A stretch of 64,000 bases of DNA from Iris pallida (taxonomy: Eukaryota; Streptophyta; Magnoliopsida; Asparagales; Iridaceae): positions 44,389,466 to 44,453,465 of the forward strand of contig JANAVB010005597.1 in assembly GCA_029216955.1 (NCBI GenBank). The letters run 5' to 3'. Under the pieces are notes generated by a model. It was not told the DNA's origin, ran no database searches, and worked only from the letters and a program-made list of their open reading frames with translations. Within the stretch, counting starts at the first letter, position 1. Each line of letters begins with the position of its first letter. This document shows positions 24,663 through 37,464 of this stretch, piece by piece. A program made the position numbers and the translations under genes.

Positions 24663-27600
24663 TCAGAACAAGTCTCGTCCTCGAGACTTTCCTGAAGGCA
24701 AGCTATCCATACTCCGAATATCAGACTCGATATTATTTGTAATCCCTCGAGTAGTTGTGGCTACTCCCTCATATATACGCCAATTTCGTTCTCTCCAAAT
24801 GTGCCAAACTGCAGACAACAACCGAAGACGTCCTTTGTTGTATGTGTCTGGTCTGCGCCTACTCATTCCCCTGAGCTCTTCCACAATATCCATGATGCCC
24901 CTACCTTGGCTGCCTCCAATGCCAAGCTGGGCCCAAGTTTGTTGCCAAATATGGTCAGATATAGGACATTGAAAGAATAGATGGTCTCTATTCTCAATGC
25001 CCCCATTACATAACACGCAAGCAACATCATTCGCCAGGATTCCAAACCTATTAAATCTCTCCTTAGTGAATAGACGATCTCAAATCATTTTATAAGCACA
25101 TAGCTTCATCTTTACCGCCGTCTTCTTGTACCAGATAACTTCTGTCCAGGTTATGAGGGGACGTCGCGGCCGAATCTGGTCATAGCACAGTTTAGTCTCA
25201 AAGCTACCCGTAACCGATCCTTCCCATTCCCACTTATCTACCTCTTCGTCTGAGCAAATGGCCATATTGATAATGGAATCCGCTACTTGCTGGCAGTACC
25301 TTCGGTTTTCCAGCCTCCAGTGACCCTCTTGAATAATAACCGCTAATGGCTCGTCCCTGCCATTCATATCAAACGCAGGCCAGCCCCATCTATCTATAAA
25401 ACTGCTATGTTGGAGCCATGGGTTGAACCACAAATTCGTGGTCTCGCCATCATGTACTATTCGGACGATTCTCGCCTTCAATTTCGGCCTAGCGCGAAGA
25501 ATGTTCTTATATGTAACCGAGAAGTTGTTGTCAACTTGTTGAATCCAAAAATTGGTGGTACGGTAGTACCGGTGAGTAGTCCATCTCGCCCACAGAGACT
25601 TACCACCAAGCAGCTTCTATGCCATCTTTAAGAGAGCAACTTCTCGAAGAGTTTTGAGAGAACGAAGCCCTATACCGCCCTCCTCTTTAGGCTGACACAT
25701 TTCCTCCCAAGAAATCCCGTGTAACCCTCCTTTCCATATGAAGTTGGCACATAGTTGTTCAATCTTATGTATAGTATTCTCTGGAAGGAAGATCGCCTGA
25801 AGCCAGAAGCAAGTAGTAGCAAGAATGACCGATCTGATTAGCTCTATTCTTCCTCCAAAGGACAGCAACTGAGCTTGCCATCCTTCTAGTTTCGACTGGA
25901 TGTGCTGGATCAGTCCTTGACAATCAGCATCTCGGGTATAATTGACCGATAATGGCAGACCAAGATATCTAACAGGAAGTTGGCCAATCGCAACCTGTAA
26001 AATCTCCGCTATCTCTTCTTTGTTGGGACAGTCTTTACTGAAGTATATGTGACTCTTATCATTGTTTAGTCTGAGTCCAGAAAGGCTTGAGAATTCTTCC
26101 AAGACTTCCAATAGAGCTCTCATGGTCTGCTCCGAAGGCTCAAAACAAGTAGATCATCTGCATAAATCAGGTGCGACACCACTGGAACCACCCTTCTGTA
26201 GAGGGGGGTGATACGCCTCTGCAATGTGGCAAAATCCATCAGGCAGGTGTAATACTCCATAACAATAGTGAATAGATATGAGGATAAAGGGTCTCCCTGC
26301 CGTAAGCCTCTGCTGCTTCCTAAGTACCCACAGGAAGTACCTTTCATAAGAATAGAGAATGTAGGAGTGGAAATACATTCTCCGACTCTATCCACCCACC
26401 ATTGGTCGAAGCCCATACTCGATAGAATAAGGCAGACAAAACTCCTGTTAACAGTATCATACGCCTTTTTTATATCTAATTTAATACAACTCTTCCGTCC
26501 CCCTGCCTTGTTGAAGTCCCTGACGAACTCATGAGCAAGCAAACAGTTTTCTGCAATTGCCCGGCCTTTGATAAAAGCAGCTTGGTTTTCAGAAATCAGC
26601 CCTGTCATGATCTCCTGCATTCTAGAGCACATTAAATGAGTGATAATTTTATAAATCATGTTGCAACAGGAAATCGGTCGGAAGTCTCCCAGTGCAGTAG
26701 CCCCCTCCTTCTTAGGGATTAATGTCAGAAAAGTATGATTAATTTCTTTCAGGAGTCTACCTGTCCTGAAGAAGTCCTGCACCACAGTAAGTACCGGTTG
26801 CTTGATCAGCTCCCAGTGGTTCTTGTAAAAAGCCGCATTGAACCCGTCCGGTCCAGGCGATTTATTAGGATCTGCATTCTTGATAATGGCTTCAACTTCC
26901 GCCATAGAGACTTCCTTCTTAAGAGTATTGTTTCCCTCCTCTGTCACCAGGCGTTTGTAAATAGTCTCTGGAAATATATCCAAATAATCCGCTTGATTGT
27001 AAAGCGCCTGGTAGAACGTGATGGCCTCCTGAGCCATAATCCTGTCCTCAGTTTGTAGCCTGCCATTTCTATCTATAATCCCATGGGGCGAGTTCCTGTG
27101 TTGGCGGGCTCGGATAGTGGCATGGAAAAATTTAGTACATCTATCACCCTCCTTCAACCACTCGCATTTGGCCCGTTGTTGTAGATGAATTTCTTCTCGG
27201 AACCGAGCGAGTCTTACCTCCTCCTGGAGCAGAGTTTCTCTCTCTGCAAGCAGCAAGTTCATCGGGTCACCTTGTAGCTGGTTTTGTATATCTTGAAGTG
27301 CCGCCTCCATCCATGTCAGGTTGCTAGGGGGCGGATTTTTTTCCATTGCTTCAGCGCCGCTTTGACCGACTTCAAGCGTTGGGGAATTTGAATTGGTCGT
27401 TGCCTGCGACCGGAGATGCGAAAGCCGCCTCCACAACCTCTTTGTATCCGTCGATCGTCGGCCAAGCATTGTTATATCTGAAAGGACCCCGCTTCCTTGG
27501 TTCAGCCGAATAGAGACGAATATGTATCGGAGTATGATCACTTGTGCCATATTGAAGACCTTCCGCCTTGATGTTTGGAAACATATCCAACCACCTGTTA

Positions 27601-29652
27601 TTACATAAAGCTCGATCCAATTGGCATACCACTCTATTGGTTGAAGAGCTATTACTCCACGACCAGATAGATCCGATTCGACTAATGCAATGAAGCCCGG
27701 AGTTGAGAAGGCAGCCGTGAAAATCTGCCAGGATAGGCGCCGGGACCTGACGTCCCCCCATTTTTTCATTAGAGTTCATCATCGCGTTAAAGTCCCCGCA
27801 AATGGCCAGCGGCCAAGTGTCTGCTACCTGTGACGAAGTACTGACAAGATCTTTCCAGAGCTGGAGGCGAAGCCTCCGATCATTATGACCATACACCACA
27901 CCAATAACCAATTCCAGACCACCCTTATTAGTTAAAAACAAAACTAGAAGTTGTTCAGAGAAGAATTGTACCTGGCAATGCCATACGCGGTTGTCCCACA
28001 TGCACCATATGTGAGCCACACTGCAGACGTCCATATTGTGGATGCTCGACCAGTGTGACGGAGTACGGGAATTAATCCGATCCTTCACTTTAATTTTACT
28101 TTCTAGGATAGAAACAAACGAGCACTTATTACTGCGAATCACGTTGAGAATCTTCCTCCATCTCCCTACTGAATTTGCCCCTCGGATGTTCCATTTAAGG
28201 AGAGACATGGATTATTGGCGAGGCGGGTCCCTCGGAGGCTCGCTACTCCCCTTGGGACATGTAGGGGTAGTAATGCTACTCGTACTTGATTTGGTCACTA
28301 CTGTACCCTGTATGGAAACTTCAGACAGGCTCTCCACACGTCTTCGCCACGCTGGATTCTCCATCGTCAACTCCTTGTGATCTTTCGATGAACCACTCCC
28401 ACATTGCCCGCTTAGCCTGTCCGACGACCGATTGCACGAAGGCTGATTTCCTTCCTGGTTTGCGTTCGATCGTAAGAAAGAAGTAGGAACTTGGTCCATA
28501 GGGCTGGGAAGTGCTCGATCTTGTTGAGCATGGGGCAGTCTACTGTGCGTCCCCGTCTCTCCAACCAAGACAAGATCCAAGGATGTACCCCATAGAGAAG
28601 GATGGGCGGAGTCAGGACCGTGTCTCTTGCCAAGAATAGAGCCATGAGGGGCTATCAAACTATCCTCCATTCGCTGGTCTTGGTTCTCTTGCTGAGCGAA
28701 CCCAAGGACCTATTTGCCATGATCCATGGGTTGAGCTTCCTGATCCTCCCGTTCCGGTCCCATGCTTTGTTCACCCTGCACTCCTCCAGAGTTTTCCATG
28801 TACTCATCTCCCGTGTATGTGCACTGAGTGTTTCCTGCAATCTCCTCTTCCTGCGGGACAGAGCATTGGCCTTTCGTATGTCCGAAGCACTTGCATTTAA
28901 CACAGGATGGGGGAACCCATTCATAATCTACTTCTTGGTCTATCAAGTTTCCATTAGGGAGTACTATTTTGATTTTCCTCGGGAGAGAATCTTTAACCTT
29001 GATTTCCACAAATACTCGGGCATACGATAGCCGTTGCCGCTGTGCAGTGGGTATATCTGTCCTTAGCGGATTGCCAATCATACTTGCAATTTTCATGATT
29101 GATGGCATGCACCATAACTGAGGGGAAAGCCAAGGCAATCTAATCCAAATCGGAACTGAGGCAAGCCTGTCCTTCTCGAAGTTTGACTTCGGTCTCCATC
29201 GTTTGAGTACTACTAACCTGCCGTCAAAAGTCCACGGTCCACCCTCGATAATTCTTTCAAGATCCTCCTCCAATGCGAACTTGACGAAGTAGAACCCATT
29301 CTCCCTTGAGAAAATATCCATCTCTCCCTTAGGTCTCCATTCGCGCAGGGCGAAGGCCCGCAATTGGCCATAGAACGGCCGATTTCCCATGACATAAAGG
29401 ACGAGAGTATTTTTCCAGTATTCTCTTGTTTCCTGTAAATCGTCATCAGTTATCTCAGCCACCTTCTCTCCATTAACAACACTAGGTTCTATGTATTCTA
29501 GGTCCGTACCATCCTGCGGTGTTGAAGGCTTACATATCTCCACCCATGACATCGGGGGAGGCCACCCACCCCTTCTTGATGGCGGTTGGCCACGCTGGGG
29601 TATGTCTGCATCCCGCCTCGTCCTGGTTTTGCCGAGGTCTTTCTCCTCTCTC
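24663..29652 (-). pseudogene. LINE (L1-type non-LTR retrotransposon), 3' major part, decayed
   Basis: On the minus strand, in order: ORF1 with a DUF4283-type domain and a CCHC knuckle (CVKCKCFGHTKGQC) at 29600-28710; a linker at 28700-28212; an APE-type endonuclease at 28208-27372 with CGDFNAMM and SDHTPI motifs; an L1-type reverse transcriptase at about 27400-26120 with the YADD catalytic box and the SPGPDGF and RPISCCN motifs; the RT C-terminal region at 26123-25617; and the zf-RVT domain at 25481-24663 (CVLCNGGIENRDHLFFQC, split by a stop). Defects: frameshifts near 27375 and near 26150, and stops near 25617 and 25080 where Trp is expected. No poly(A) follows. Instead, the last frame runs into the 3' block of LTR B. 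The rest of ORF1 lies beyond copia 1. Confidence 0.85.
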
Positions 29653-29665
29653 TCCCCCTTCACAA

Positions 29666-32600
29666 CTATGGGGAGGATGTCGTCATCCCGATGACCTGCC
29701 TGCAGTACTCAAACTTCCCCCTTGGTAGAATCTTCGTGAACATATCAGCTCCGTTGTCATCTGTATGAACCTTCTCAAGCTTCGCGTCCTTCTTCTCAAC
29801 CACATCCCGTATCCAATGATACCGAGTCTCGATGTGTTTGGACCGGCTATGAAATGTCTGATTCTTCACAAGGTGGATAGCACTCTGACTGTCGCAAAGC
29901 AAAATATACTGCTCTTGCTTCAGTCCCATTTCCTGCAACAGCTTCTTCATCCACAACAGCTCCTTGCAAGCCTCCGTCGTCGCAATGTACTCTGTCTCTG
30001 TCGTCGACAAGGCAACACACTTCTGCAACCGCGACTGCCACGACACCGCTCCTCCCGCAAACATCATCACGTAGCCCGAAGTCGATCGCCTCGTGTCTAC
30101 ATCTCCAGCCATGTCAGCGTCGGTATACCCAACCAGCTTCGGCTCGTCACCACCAAAGGAAAGTCGCCAACCAGCAGTGCCCTGAAGATATCGTAGAATC
30201 CACTTGACCGCACTCCAATGTACCCTTCCAGGATTTGAAAGATACCTGCTAACCGTACCAACTGCATGAGCAATATCTGGCCTCGTACACACCATAGCGT
30301 ACATAAGGCTTTCCACAGCTGAGGCATATAGAACCCGCTTCATATCTTCCTTTTCGTCCTCGGTAGATGGACACTGTTCCTCAGTGAGCTTAAAGTGAGC
30401 CGCAAGAGGGAAACTCACTTTCTTCGACCCGTCCATCCTGAAACGCTGAAGTACCCAGTGAATGTACTTCGTTTGGGACAAGTGTAGCAGCTTGGACTCT
30501 CTCTCTCGGCTGATCTCCATCCCAAGAATAGTCTTCGCTGTGCCCAAATCCTTCATAGAGAAGGCCGCGCCCAGCTGGCTCTTCAACTCCGCTATCCTAG
30601 TGGCATTCCGACCCACTAATAGCATGTCATCTACATAGAGCAACAAAATGATAAAATCATCCTCGGCAAAATACCTCACAAATGCACAATGGTCCGACGT
30701 CGTCCGTGTATAACCATGCTCTCCCATAAACGACTCGAACTTTCTGTACCACTGCCTCGGAGCCTGCTTCAGACCATACAAGCTCTTCTTCAACCGGCAG
30801 ACCAAATGTGACTTGCCCTTCTCACAGAATCCTTCTGGCTGCTCCATGTATAACTCCTCCTCAAGATCACTGTGGAGGAATGCCGTCTTCACGTCCATCT
30901 GCTCGACCTCCAAGTCGAAACTGGCTGCTAATGCTAGCACCACCCGAATAGACGAATGCTTGACGACAGGCGAAAAGATCTCATCATAATCCACGCCTTT
31001 CCGCTGACCGTAGCCTTTGACTACCAGTCTCGTTTTGTATCGAGGGCGAGTAGCATCATCCGTCTGCTTCACTCTAAACACCCATCGATTCTTCAAAGTC
31101 TTCTTGCCCTTTGGCAACCGCACCAGATCATAAGGGGAATTGGTGTGCAAGGAACTCATCTCCTCCTGCATAGCCTCCATCCACTCCTGCCTGTGTTCGT
31201 CTTTCATAGCCTCTACAAAACTTTCGGGCTCTCCCCCGTCAGTCAATAGCACATACTTATCTGGTGAGTATCTCGTAGATGGTCGACGATCCCTGTCACT
31301 CCTCCTCAAAGGAACCACTGGTGCTGGCTGTATACCGACAGCCTCCTCCCCTTCAGAAACTACCTCTCCGGCATGCTCATCCTCGTGAGGGACACCCTGA
31401 CCACCATCAGCAGGCTGATGATCAAGGTTGGGAGCAACTCCATGTACTGGCTCCCCCATAACTGAATCCTCTGCGATGTCCTCTGGAAACTGCTCGAAGC
31501 GAAATGACTCTAACTCAGGCAATTCCTCAGCCTCAGAAGGCGTCTCGAAATCCTGAGTGTTGGTCATGGTCTGATCCTCGACGAATACCACGTCCCTGCT
31601 TCTGTAGAGCTTTCCTTCCACTGGGTCGTAGAGTCTATAGCCAAACTCATCCCGACCGTAGCCGACAAAGACGCATCGCCTCGTCTTCGGCTCAAGTTTG
31701 GTCCTTTCGTCCTTCGGTACATGCACGAAGGCTTTACAACCAAACGCCCGCAGGTGATTGTATGACGGCTCTTTGCCGTACCATACTTTGTCAGGCACAT
31801 CACCCTCAAAGGAGCACTAGGAGACAAATTAATAACATAAGCAGCTGTGAGAAGAGCCTCACCCCAATAACTGCCCGACAAGTTTGCTTCTGACAGCAAA
31901 CACCGCACTCTCTCCATTAGTGTCCTGTTCATACGCTCCGCTACACCATTGAGCTGAGATGTCTTTGGCGGAGTCTTCTGGTGTCGTATCCCTTGCTCTC
32001 TGCAATACGCATCAAAGGGACCGATGTATTCGCCGCCATTGTCGGACCGAACACACAATAACTTCTTGTCCGTCTCCCTTTCAACAGAGGCCTGAAACTC
32101 CTTGAAAGTAGGCAGCACCTGATCCTTGGTCTTTAAGGCATAGACCCAAACCTTCCTGGAATAGTCATCAATGAAAGTTACAAAGTAAGAAGCACCACCA
32201 AGAGATTTTACCTTCATAGGACCGCAGACATCCGAGTGAATCAACTCGAGCAACGCCGGCTTCCTCGAACTTGGGTGACTTTGGAAAGACACCCTATTTT
32301 GCTTTCCAGCTAAACAGTGCGTGCACTTCTCCAACTTTGTAGACTTGAGCCCCGGAATCACTTTCCTGTTCACCAAGTAGCTCATCCCCTTCTCGCTGAT
32401 ATGGCCGAGCCGCCTGTGCCACAATTTGGTAGACGCATCACTGACTGCGTTCACCTCCTGTGCCCCCTCTGCGCTCCCCTCCATATAGTAGAGACCGAAC
32501 TTCTAGCTTCCTCTGGCAATCACCATCGAACCCCTGGAAAGCTTCCACTGACTGTTCCCGAAGAGACTGAAGAATCCCTCGTCATTCAACCTTCCAACCG

Positions 32601-33690
32601 ACACCAGGTTGAAACGGATATCAGTGACATGACGAACATCTTTGAGAACAAGAACCGCACCCGTCTTCGTTCTCAAATGCACATCTCCAACGACAACAGC
32701 CTTCGACACATCTCCGTTGCCCATCTTCAATACTCCACAGTCGCCTGTAGTGTAAGTGGCAAACAGTGCCCTGTTGTGAGATACATGTGCTGAAGCCCCT
32801 GAGTCTACCAGCCAAGAATTGTCATCGCAGGCGAGGTCAGTAATGACCTTATCACCTACAACGATCACATCGCCTCCATGCACCGAGGCCGCCGCTGTAG
32901 TGTTCTCTTCTTGCTTCCCCTTGTCGCCCTTCTTCTCTCTCTTCCAAGCAAAATAATTTTGCTTGATATGGCCCTTCTTACCGCAATGGTAACACTCTGA
33001 GTCCTCGTAACGACCCTTGGACTTCCCCCTGCTCTTGTCTCTGCCACCACCTGGACCCCTGCTTTTGCCCCTTCCGCGGCTCTCTGAAACAAGTGTCTCT
33101 GAGTGGTGGGATGTGGATGAAGTGTCCTGAGAACGTCTCCGCATCTCTTCATTCAACACCCCGCTCTTGGCAAACTCCAGACTGACCATGCCCTCTGGAG
33201 CAGAAGCGATCATAGATACTCGTACGGTCTCCCACGAGTCTGGCAAAGTATACAGCAGCCACAGTCCCTGAACTTAGTCGTCGAACTTGACTCCCATAGA
33301 AGATAGCTGGTCAACCATGCCCTGGAAATCACTCAAGTAATCCGAAATAGACGCCCCATCCTTGTATCGCAGACCCATCATCGTCCGGATCAGGAACTAC
33401 TTGTTTACCCCGGTCTTCTTCGCATACAAGGATTCCAGCTTATCCCACAACGTCTTTGCGTGCTCAATATTGGCAACGTGGTTGTACACGTTCTCATCAA
33501 CAAACTGCCGTATGTACCCACATACCTGTATATGCTCGAATGTCCAGTCCTCCTCGGATTTATCACTGGGCTTCTCGGATGCAAACACGGGTAGATGCAG
33601 CTTCTTGACAAACAGCAAATCCTTCATCTTGCTCCGCCAATAATGATAGTTTGTGCCATTAAGATTCACCATGCGTACCGGCTTCGCGTC
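29666..33690 (-). pseudogene. copia 1 gag-pol polyprotein, interrupted
   Basis: Reading from 33690 down: gag N-terminal region with GTNYHYWRSKMKDLLF; zinc knuckle near 33000 of the form CX2CX4HX4 with the last Cys replaced by Tyr; protease DSGASAHVSH near 32810; GAG-pre-integrase HRRLGHISEKG; integrase core with FIDDYSRKVW and RSDNGGEY; reverse transcriptase with the YVDD box near 30640; and RNase H to the stop at 29666, including YTDADMAGD and STTETEYIA. Defects: stops near 33395 and 33275 in gag, and near 32503 before the pre-integrase domain. A one-base deletion near 31805, seen by comparison with copia 2, shifts the frame between integrase and the following region. The last 710-codon frame (31798-29666) is open throughout. 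Lineage is by resemblance to Tnt1-94 type proteins. Confidence 0.88.
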
Positions 33691-33746
33691 CATCTCTCCT
33701 CTCTGGTTTCTGTCAACTCCTGACACCCTTCTGAATTCCAGAACCT

Positions 33747-33759
33747 GGCTCTGATACCA
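33747..33759 (-). other. primer binding site of copia 1
   Basis: On the minus strand TGGTATCAGAGCC lies just inside the LTR end and is complementary to initiator tRNA-Met. Confidence 0.88.
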
Positions 33760-33762
33760 CTC

Positions 33763-34607
33763 TGTTGGAAAAGAAGCGCGAAAACCTTTTCCCAAACCGG
33801 GGAGTACCTGTGAGAGGACCGAGCAATACAATGCACGAACCCAAAAACAACCACACAAAACAATCCACGCAGACACAGAGAATTTTTGACATGGAAAACC
33901 CTTGCGGGAAAAACCACGGGACGATCGGAGTCCAACCATGAGAAGCCTCCACTAATAGAATAGAAGAATTACACCCTCTACAAACTCCTCCCGATCCAAA
34001 TCGGATCCCCACAACACTCAGAAGTAAGAACAATGATTACAAGGCTACGAAGAACGAGAACGACGAGTAGAGATTACTCGAAACACGATCTCATTCGAAA
34101 ACGACCTTCAATCCTCCGTCTTCTCTCCCGAAGTTGTAATGGCACTCTTACCTCCTTCCTCTCTCTCTCCTTGTGTGTTACGATGCGTTATGTTGCATTA
34201 TGAATTAGGGTTGAGAAAACTCAACTTAACTCCCCAATCCCGCAACCAACCTGGACCGTTGGATTAGATCAAGTAGTGAAAAAGTCACCCAAAATCCGCT
34301 TCAGCTCCCGACGACACAGAGTTCGGCCAAAACTCTGTGTCGAGCAAACAGCACCTAACGCCAACATTCTGGAACAGCCAGACCGAGTTCGGCCAGAACT
34401 CGGCCTGGGACCGAGTTCGGCCAGAACTCGGCCTGGGACCGAGTTCGGGCCGAACTCGGCAGACCCAGTCCAGAATCTCCCTTAGAAGCAGCAGCAGCAG
34501 TTGCAACTCCGCGTCGCCTACTTCCCGAGATTCTTCGACACACGAATGGCGCTCGTCGCACTCCGGGGTCTTCTCCACATAGGTTGGGAACCCCACCCAC
34601 TCCAACA
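33763..34607 (-). repeat. 5' LTR of copia 1
   Basis: 845 bp. On the minus strand it begins TGTTGGAGTGGGTGGGG and ends TTCCAACA, so the ends are short inverted repeats. It is homologous to the copia 2 LTR at 44191-44965. Confidence 0.88.
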
Positions 34608-35086
34608 CTCTCCTCCTGGAGATACTCCCCTGCCTGCGCCATTCATCCTCCTCCCTGATGCTTGCGACGCTTGTTGAGTACCACCATAGCCCTTTGTTCT
34701 GTTCGCCGCTCCCATTGTCTCCAACGTGTGGTTCCCTTGAGGAGCCCGACGGCCTTCCCTAGGGTTTCTATTAGGCATATGTCTCTGTTGGCCGGCGCAG
34801 GATGGAAGACCCTCCTCCGTTCCCCTCTGACGAGGCACCCCCATCGGCGGCTTGGGCCGTCGACGACGCTCCACGGTGGTTCACCCACCAGCCGCTTCTC
34901 TCGTGTCCTCCCTTGTAGACCAATGCTCTCTCTCTCTCAGCCCCATCCATCCCGTCGCCTATCTCCTCTATGGTCGCCAGCCCTGAGCTGGCTAACTGGT
35001 GGTCGTGCGGCGGGCCCGAGGCCCCGGAGGTGCCCGCCCCAGGTTCGCCGCGCTGCAAGGGGAACCCTAGCGCCGACATCTGACTC

Positions 35087-35087
<1 letters not shown>
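34608..35087 (-). pseudogene. LINE 5' part (ORF1 N-terminal region), separated by copia 1
   Basis: GC-rich sequence that continues the LINE beyond the copia insertion. Minus-strand frames contain Gly/Arg/Gln-rich low-complexity protein typical of the start of plant LINE ORF1, but the frame is shifted at least once before the join. The segment ends at the (TA)n block, where the LINE 5' end and any further flanking element are missing. Confidence 0.55.
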
Positions 35088-35646
<559 letters not shown>

Positions 35647-35648
<2 letters not shown>

Positions 35649-35732
35649 CTAATGACCCTCTGACCCAAATCCAAGTGGTCAAGAAATCGATTCCCGGTGG
35701 GTGCGTTCGGCACAATTACGTTCTTTCAAAAA
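35647..35732 (+). mobile_element. tRNA-related SINE-like fragment
   Basis: AAGTGGTCAAGAAATCGATTCCCGG resembles the B-box region of the SINE-like fragment at 15098. It is bounded on the left by (TA)n and on the right by (AAT)n. Confidence 0.38.
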
Positions 35733-35734
35733 TG

Positions 35735-35795
<61 letters not shown>

Positions 35796-35820
35796 TCTAT
35801 ATATAGAGAGTCATTAGCTA

Positions 35821-35907
<87 letters not shown>
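35733..35907. repeat. (AAT)n followed by (TA)n microsatellites
   Basis: An AAT trinucleotide run occupies about 35733-35791. A TA run occupies about 35821-35907. Between them is a short copy of the TAGCTAATGACTC-type sequence also found at 35646, in inverted orientation. Confidence 0.92.
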
Positions 35908-35913
<6 letters not shown>

Positions 35914-37248
35914 CCAAACAAGCCCGTGGCGTGTACCAAAAAAATGTAGTACATTTTTGGAAGGTAATAAAACACAATGTCTTTTCTTTTTTTTATTTGA
36001 AGAATAATACAACACAATGTAATGGTCATGTTTGGGCCTTGGATGCCTCATAAGCCTTCAATTTTTGGTTGACTATATATAAGGTACATATAGATTTTTT
36101 TTTTTGTGGGCTATTCGCTACTCACTGGTTGATTGAGCTCCATTCAAGGACGTATAGCTGGGCCTTGGAAACCTTTTTTTAATTACCAATATTCTAAACT
36201 TTAGAAATACTTAGTTTTTTTGGGGGATGTAATTAGACAGGAGATTATACCCTTCCTCTACTCTATATATACATATATATTTGAAGCAATGAGTAATTAT
36301 GGCGAACTCGCCTCCATTGGGGCTCGAACTCCGACCACTTGGGCCGCATGTATCTAAGACTTCGGACTTGGACACCCCTCTGCTTAGGACGACTCTCAGG
36401 CTCAATGTGACTCCGCAAGAGGTTGGAGTCGCGGGTGACCCCTCAGGACCGGCCAACAATATGGCTCGATGGACAACCAAAATTAGCTCCAGGTAACCAA
36501 AATTTCAGTGGTCGAATCTCGCTTTGAGCAATTATCGTCACCACCACCCAGCAAGTGAGGCTAAAACAATCTCTTTGCAGTGCTATATTGTTGCCGGGAG
36601 ATTTACTCTAAGCGATTTTGCACACTAGGTGTGCTTGTTGCTTCATCTGTATTTTGGGTCGCACTCAGTGCTCGTACCTAGCAAGCGATAATCTGCGTCT
36701 ATATTTGCATGTTAGCACTTGAGAGAATCTTTGCAAGCCAAATTTGAAGCTACGTGTTTGCTGACATTTTGATCTTCCATGGAAACTATGGTCATGACCT
36801 GTAAGTATTTTCGGAAAATCCTCAACTGTTAGCTCTGTTTTATTTTATTTTTGGTTTACAACCGTCTCCCTTGGCTTCAAAGGCTTGGTGTGCCTTCTGC
36901 TATCTAACGGAACAAAACTGAGCAAAGGGAAAAGTCTAATATAATCTCTACAAAGTCTTCCTTTGCAATGCAAGACTACGAGTCATACAAGTTAGGGGAT
37001 TCTCCAGAACCGATAGCAATGTTAAAGTAAACCACCTCGTCAAGAAAAGGCCTCTAAGGATTGTTTTCAGGAAATTAAAAGTAAGATCCTTTGAGATTTT
37101 GGAGGTAATTAAGATAAAGGGAAGGAAATAATCTTGCTTTTGTTTGACTTGAATTCCTAATTAGCCTTTGGTTGTTGGCTGCTTTTGTTCTTCCGTCTTA
37201 CTTGGAGTTCACTCGAAACATGACAGAGACTTGGACCTCTCAGGTGTT
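35908..37248. other. intergenic region upstream of the xylanase gene, with a SINE-like remnant
   Basis: At about 36290-36490 the minus strand carries AAGTGGTCGGAGTTCGAGCCCC preceded by CATGCGGCCC. This matches the B-box portion of the fragment at 15098, so it is probably another tRNA-related SINE remnant in reverse. No coding sequence is recognised in the rest. Confidence 0.42.
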
Positions 37249-37256
37249 TATAAAAG
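37249..37256 (+). promoter_or_regulatory. TATA box of the xylanase gene
   Basis: TATAAAAG, about 30 bases before a plausible transcription start. A non-coding first exon would end at 37332 (donor GTGATA) and splice to the acceptor at 37433-37434. Confidence 0.5.
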
Positions 37257-37464
37257 GAGATGGCTTTCGGCTGTGTCGATCAGAGGCTTAAGAAGCTTGA
37301 AAAAAACTCGCTTCCGCAACCAAGTTCCGAAGGTGATACACCAAATTAAAAGATTCCGGCAAATCATTTCTTCGCGTATCTAGTTCGATTGTTTCTTTGT
37401 ATTTGTCACGGTGACACAAGTTTTTTCATTGCAGTCTTTCCCATATCGAAAACCCAGAGATTCC

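Larger units (their letters stand above)
29653..34607 (-). mobile_element. copia 1: Tork/Tnt1-like element lacking its 3' LTR
   Basis: On the minus strand: 5' LTR 34607-33763, initiator Met PBS, gag-pol 33690-29666, polypurine tract GAAGGGGGA at 29661-29653, and then directly flanking LINE sequence. No 3' LTR is present. CTCTC lies immediately outside both ends (34608-34612 and 29648-29652), as expected of a 5-bp target duplication. The element interrupts LINE ORF1. Confidence 0.85.
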
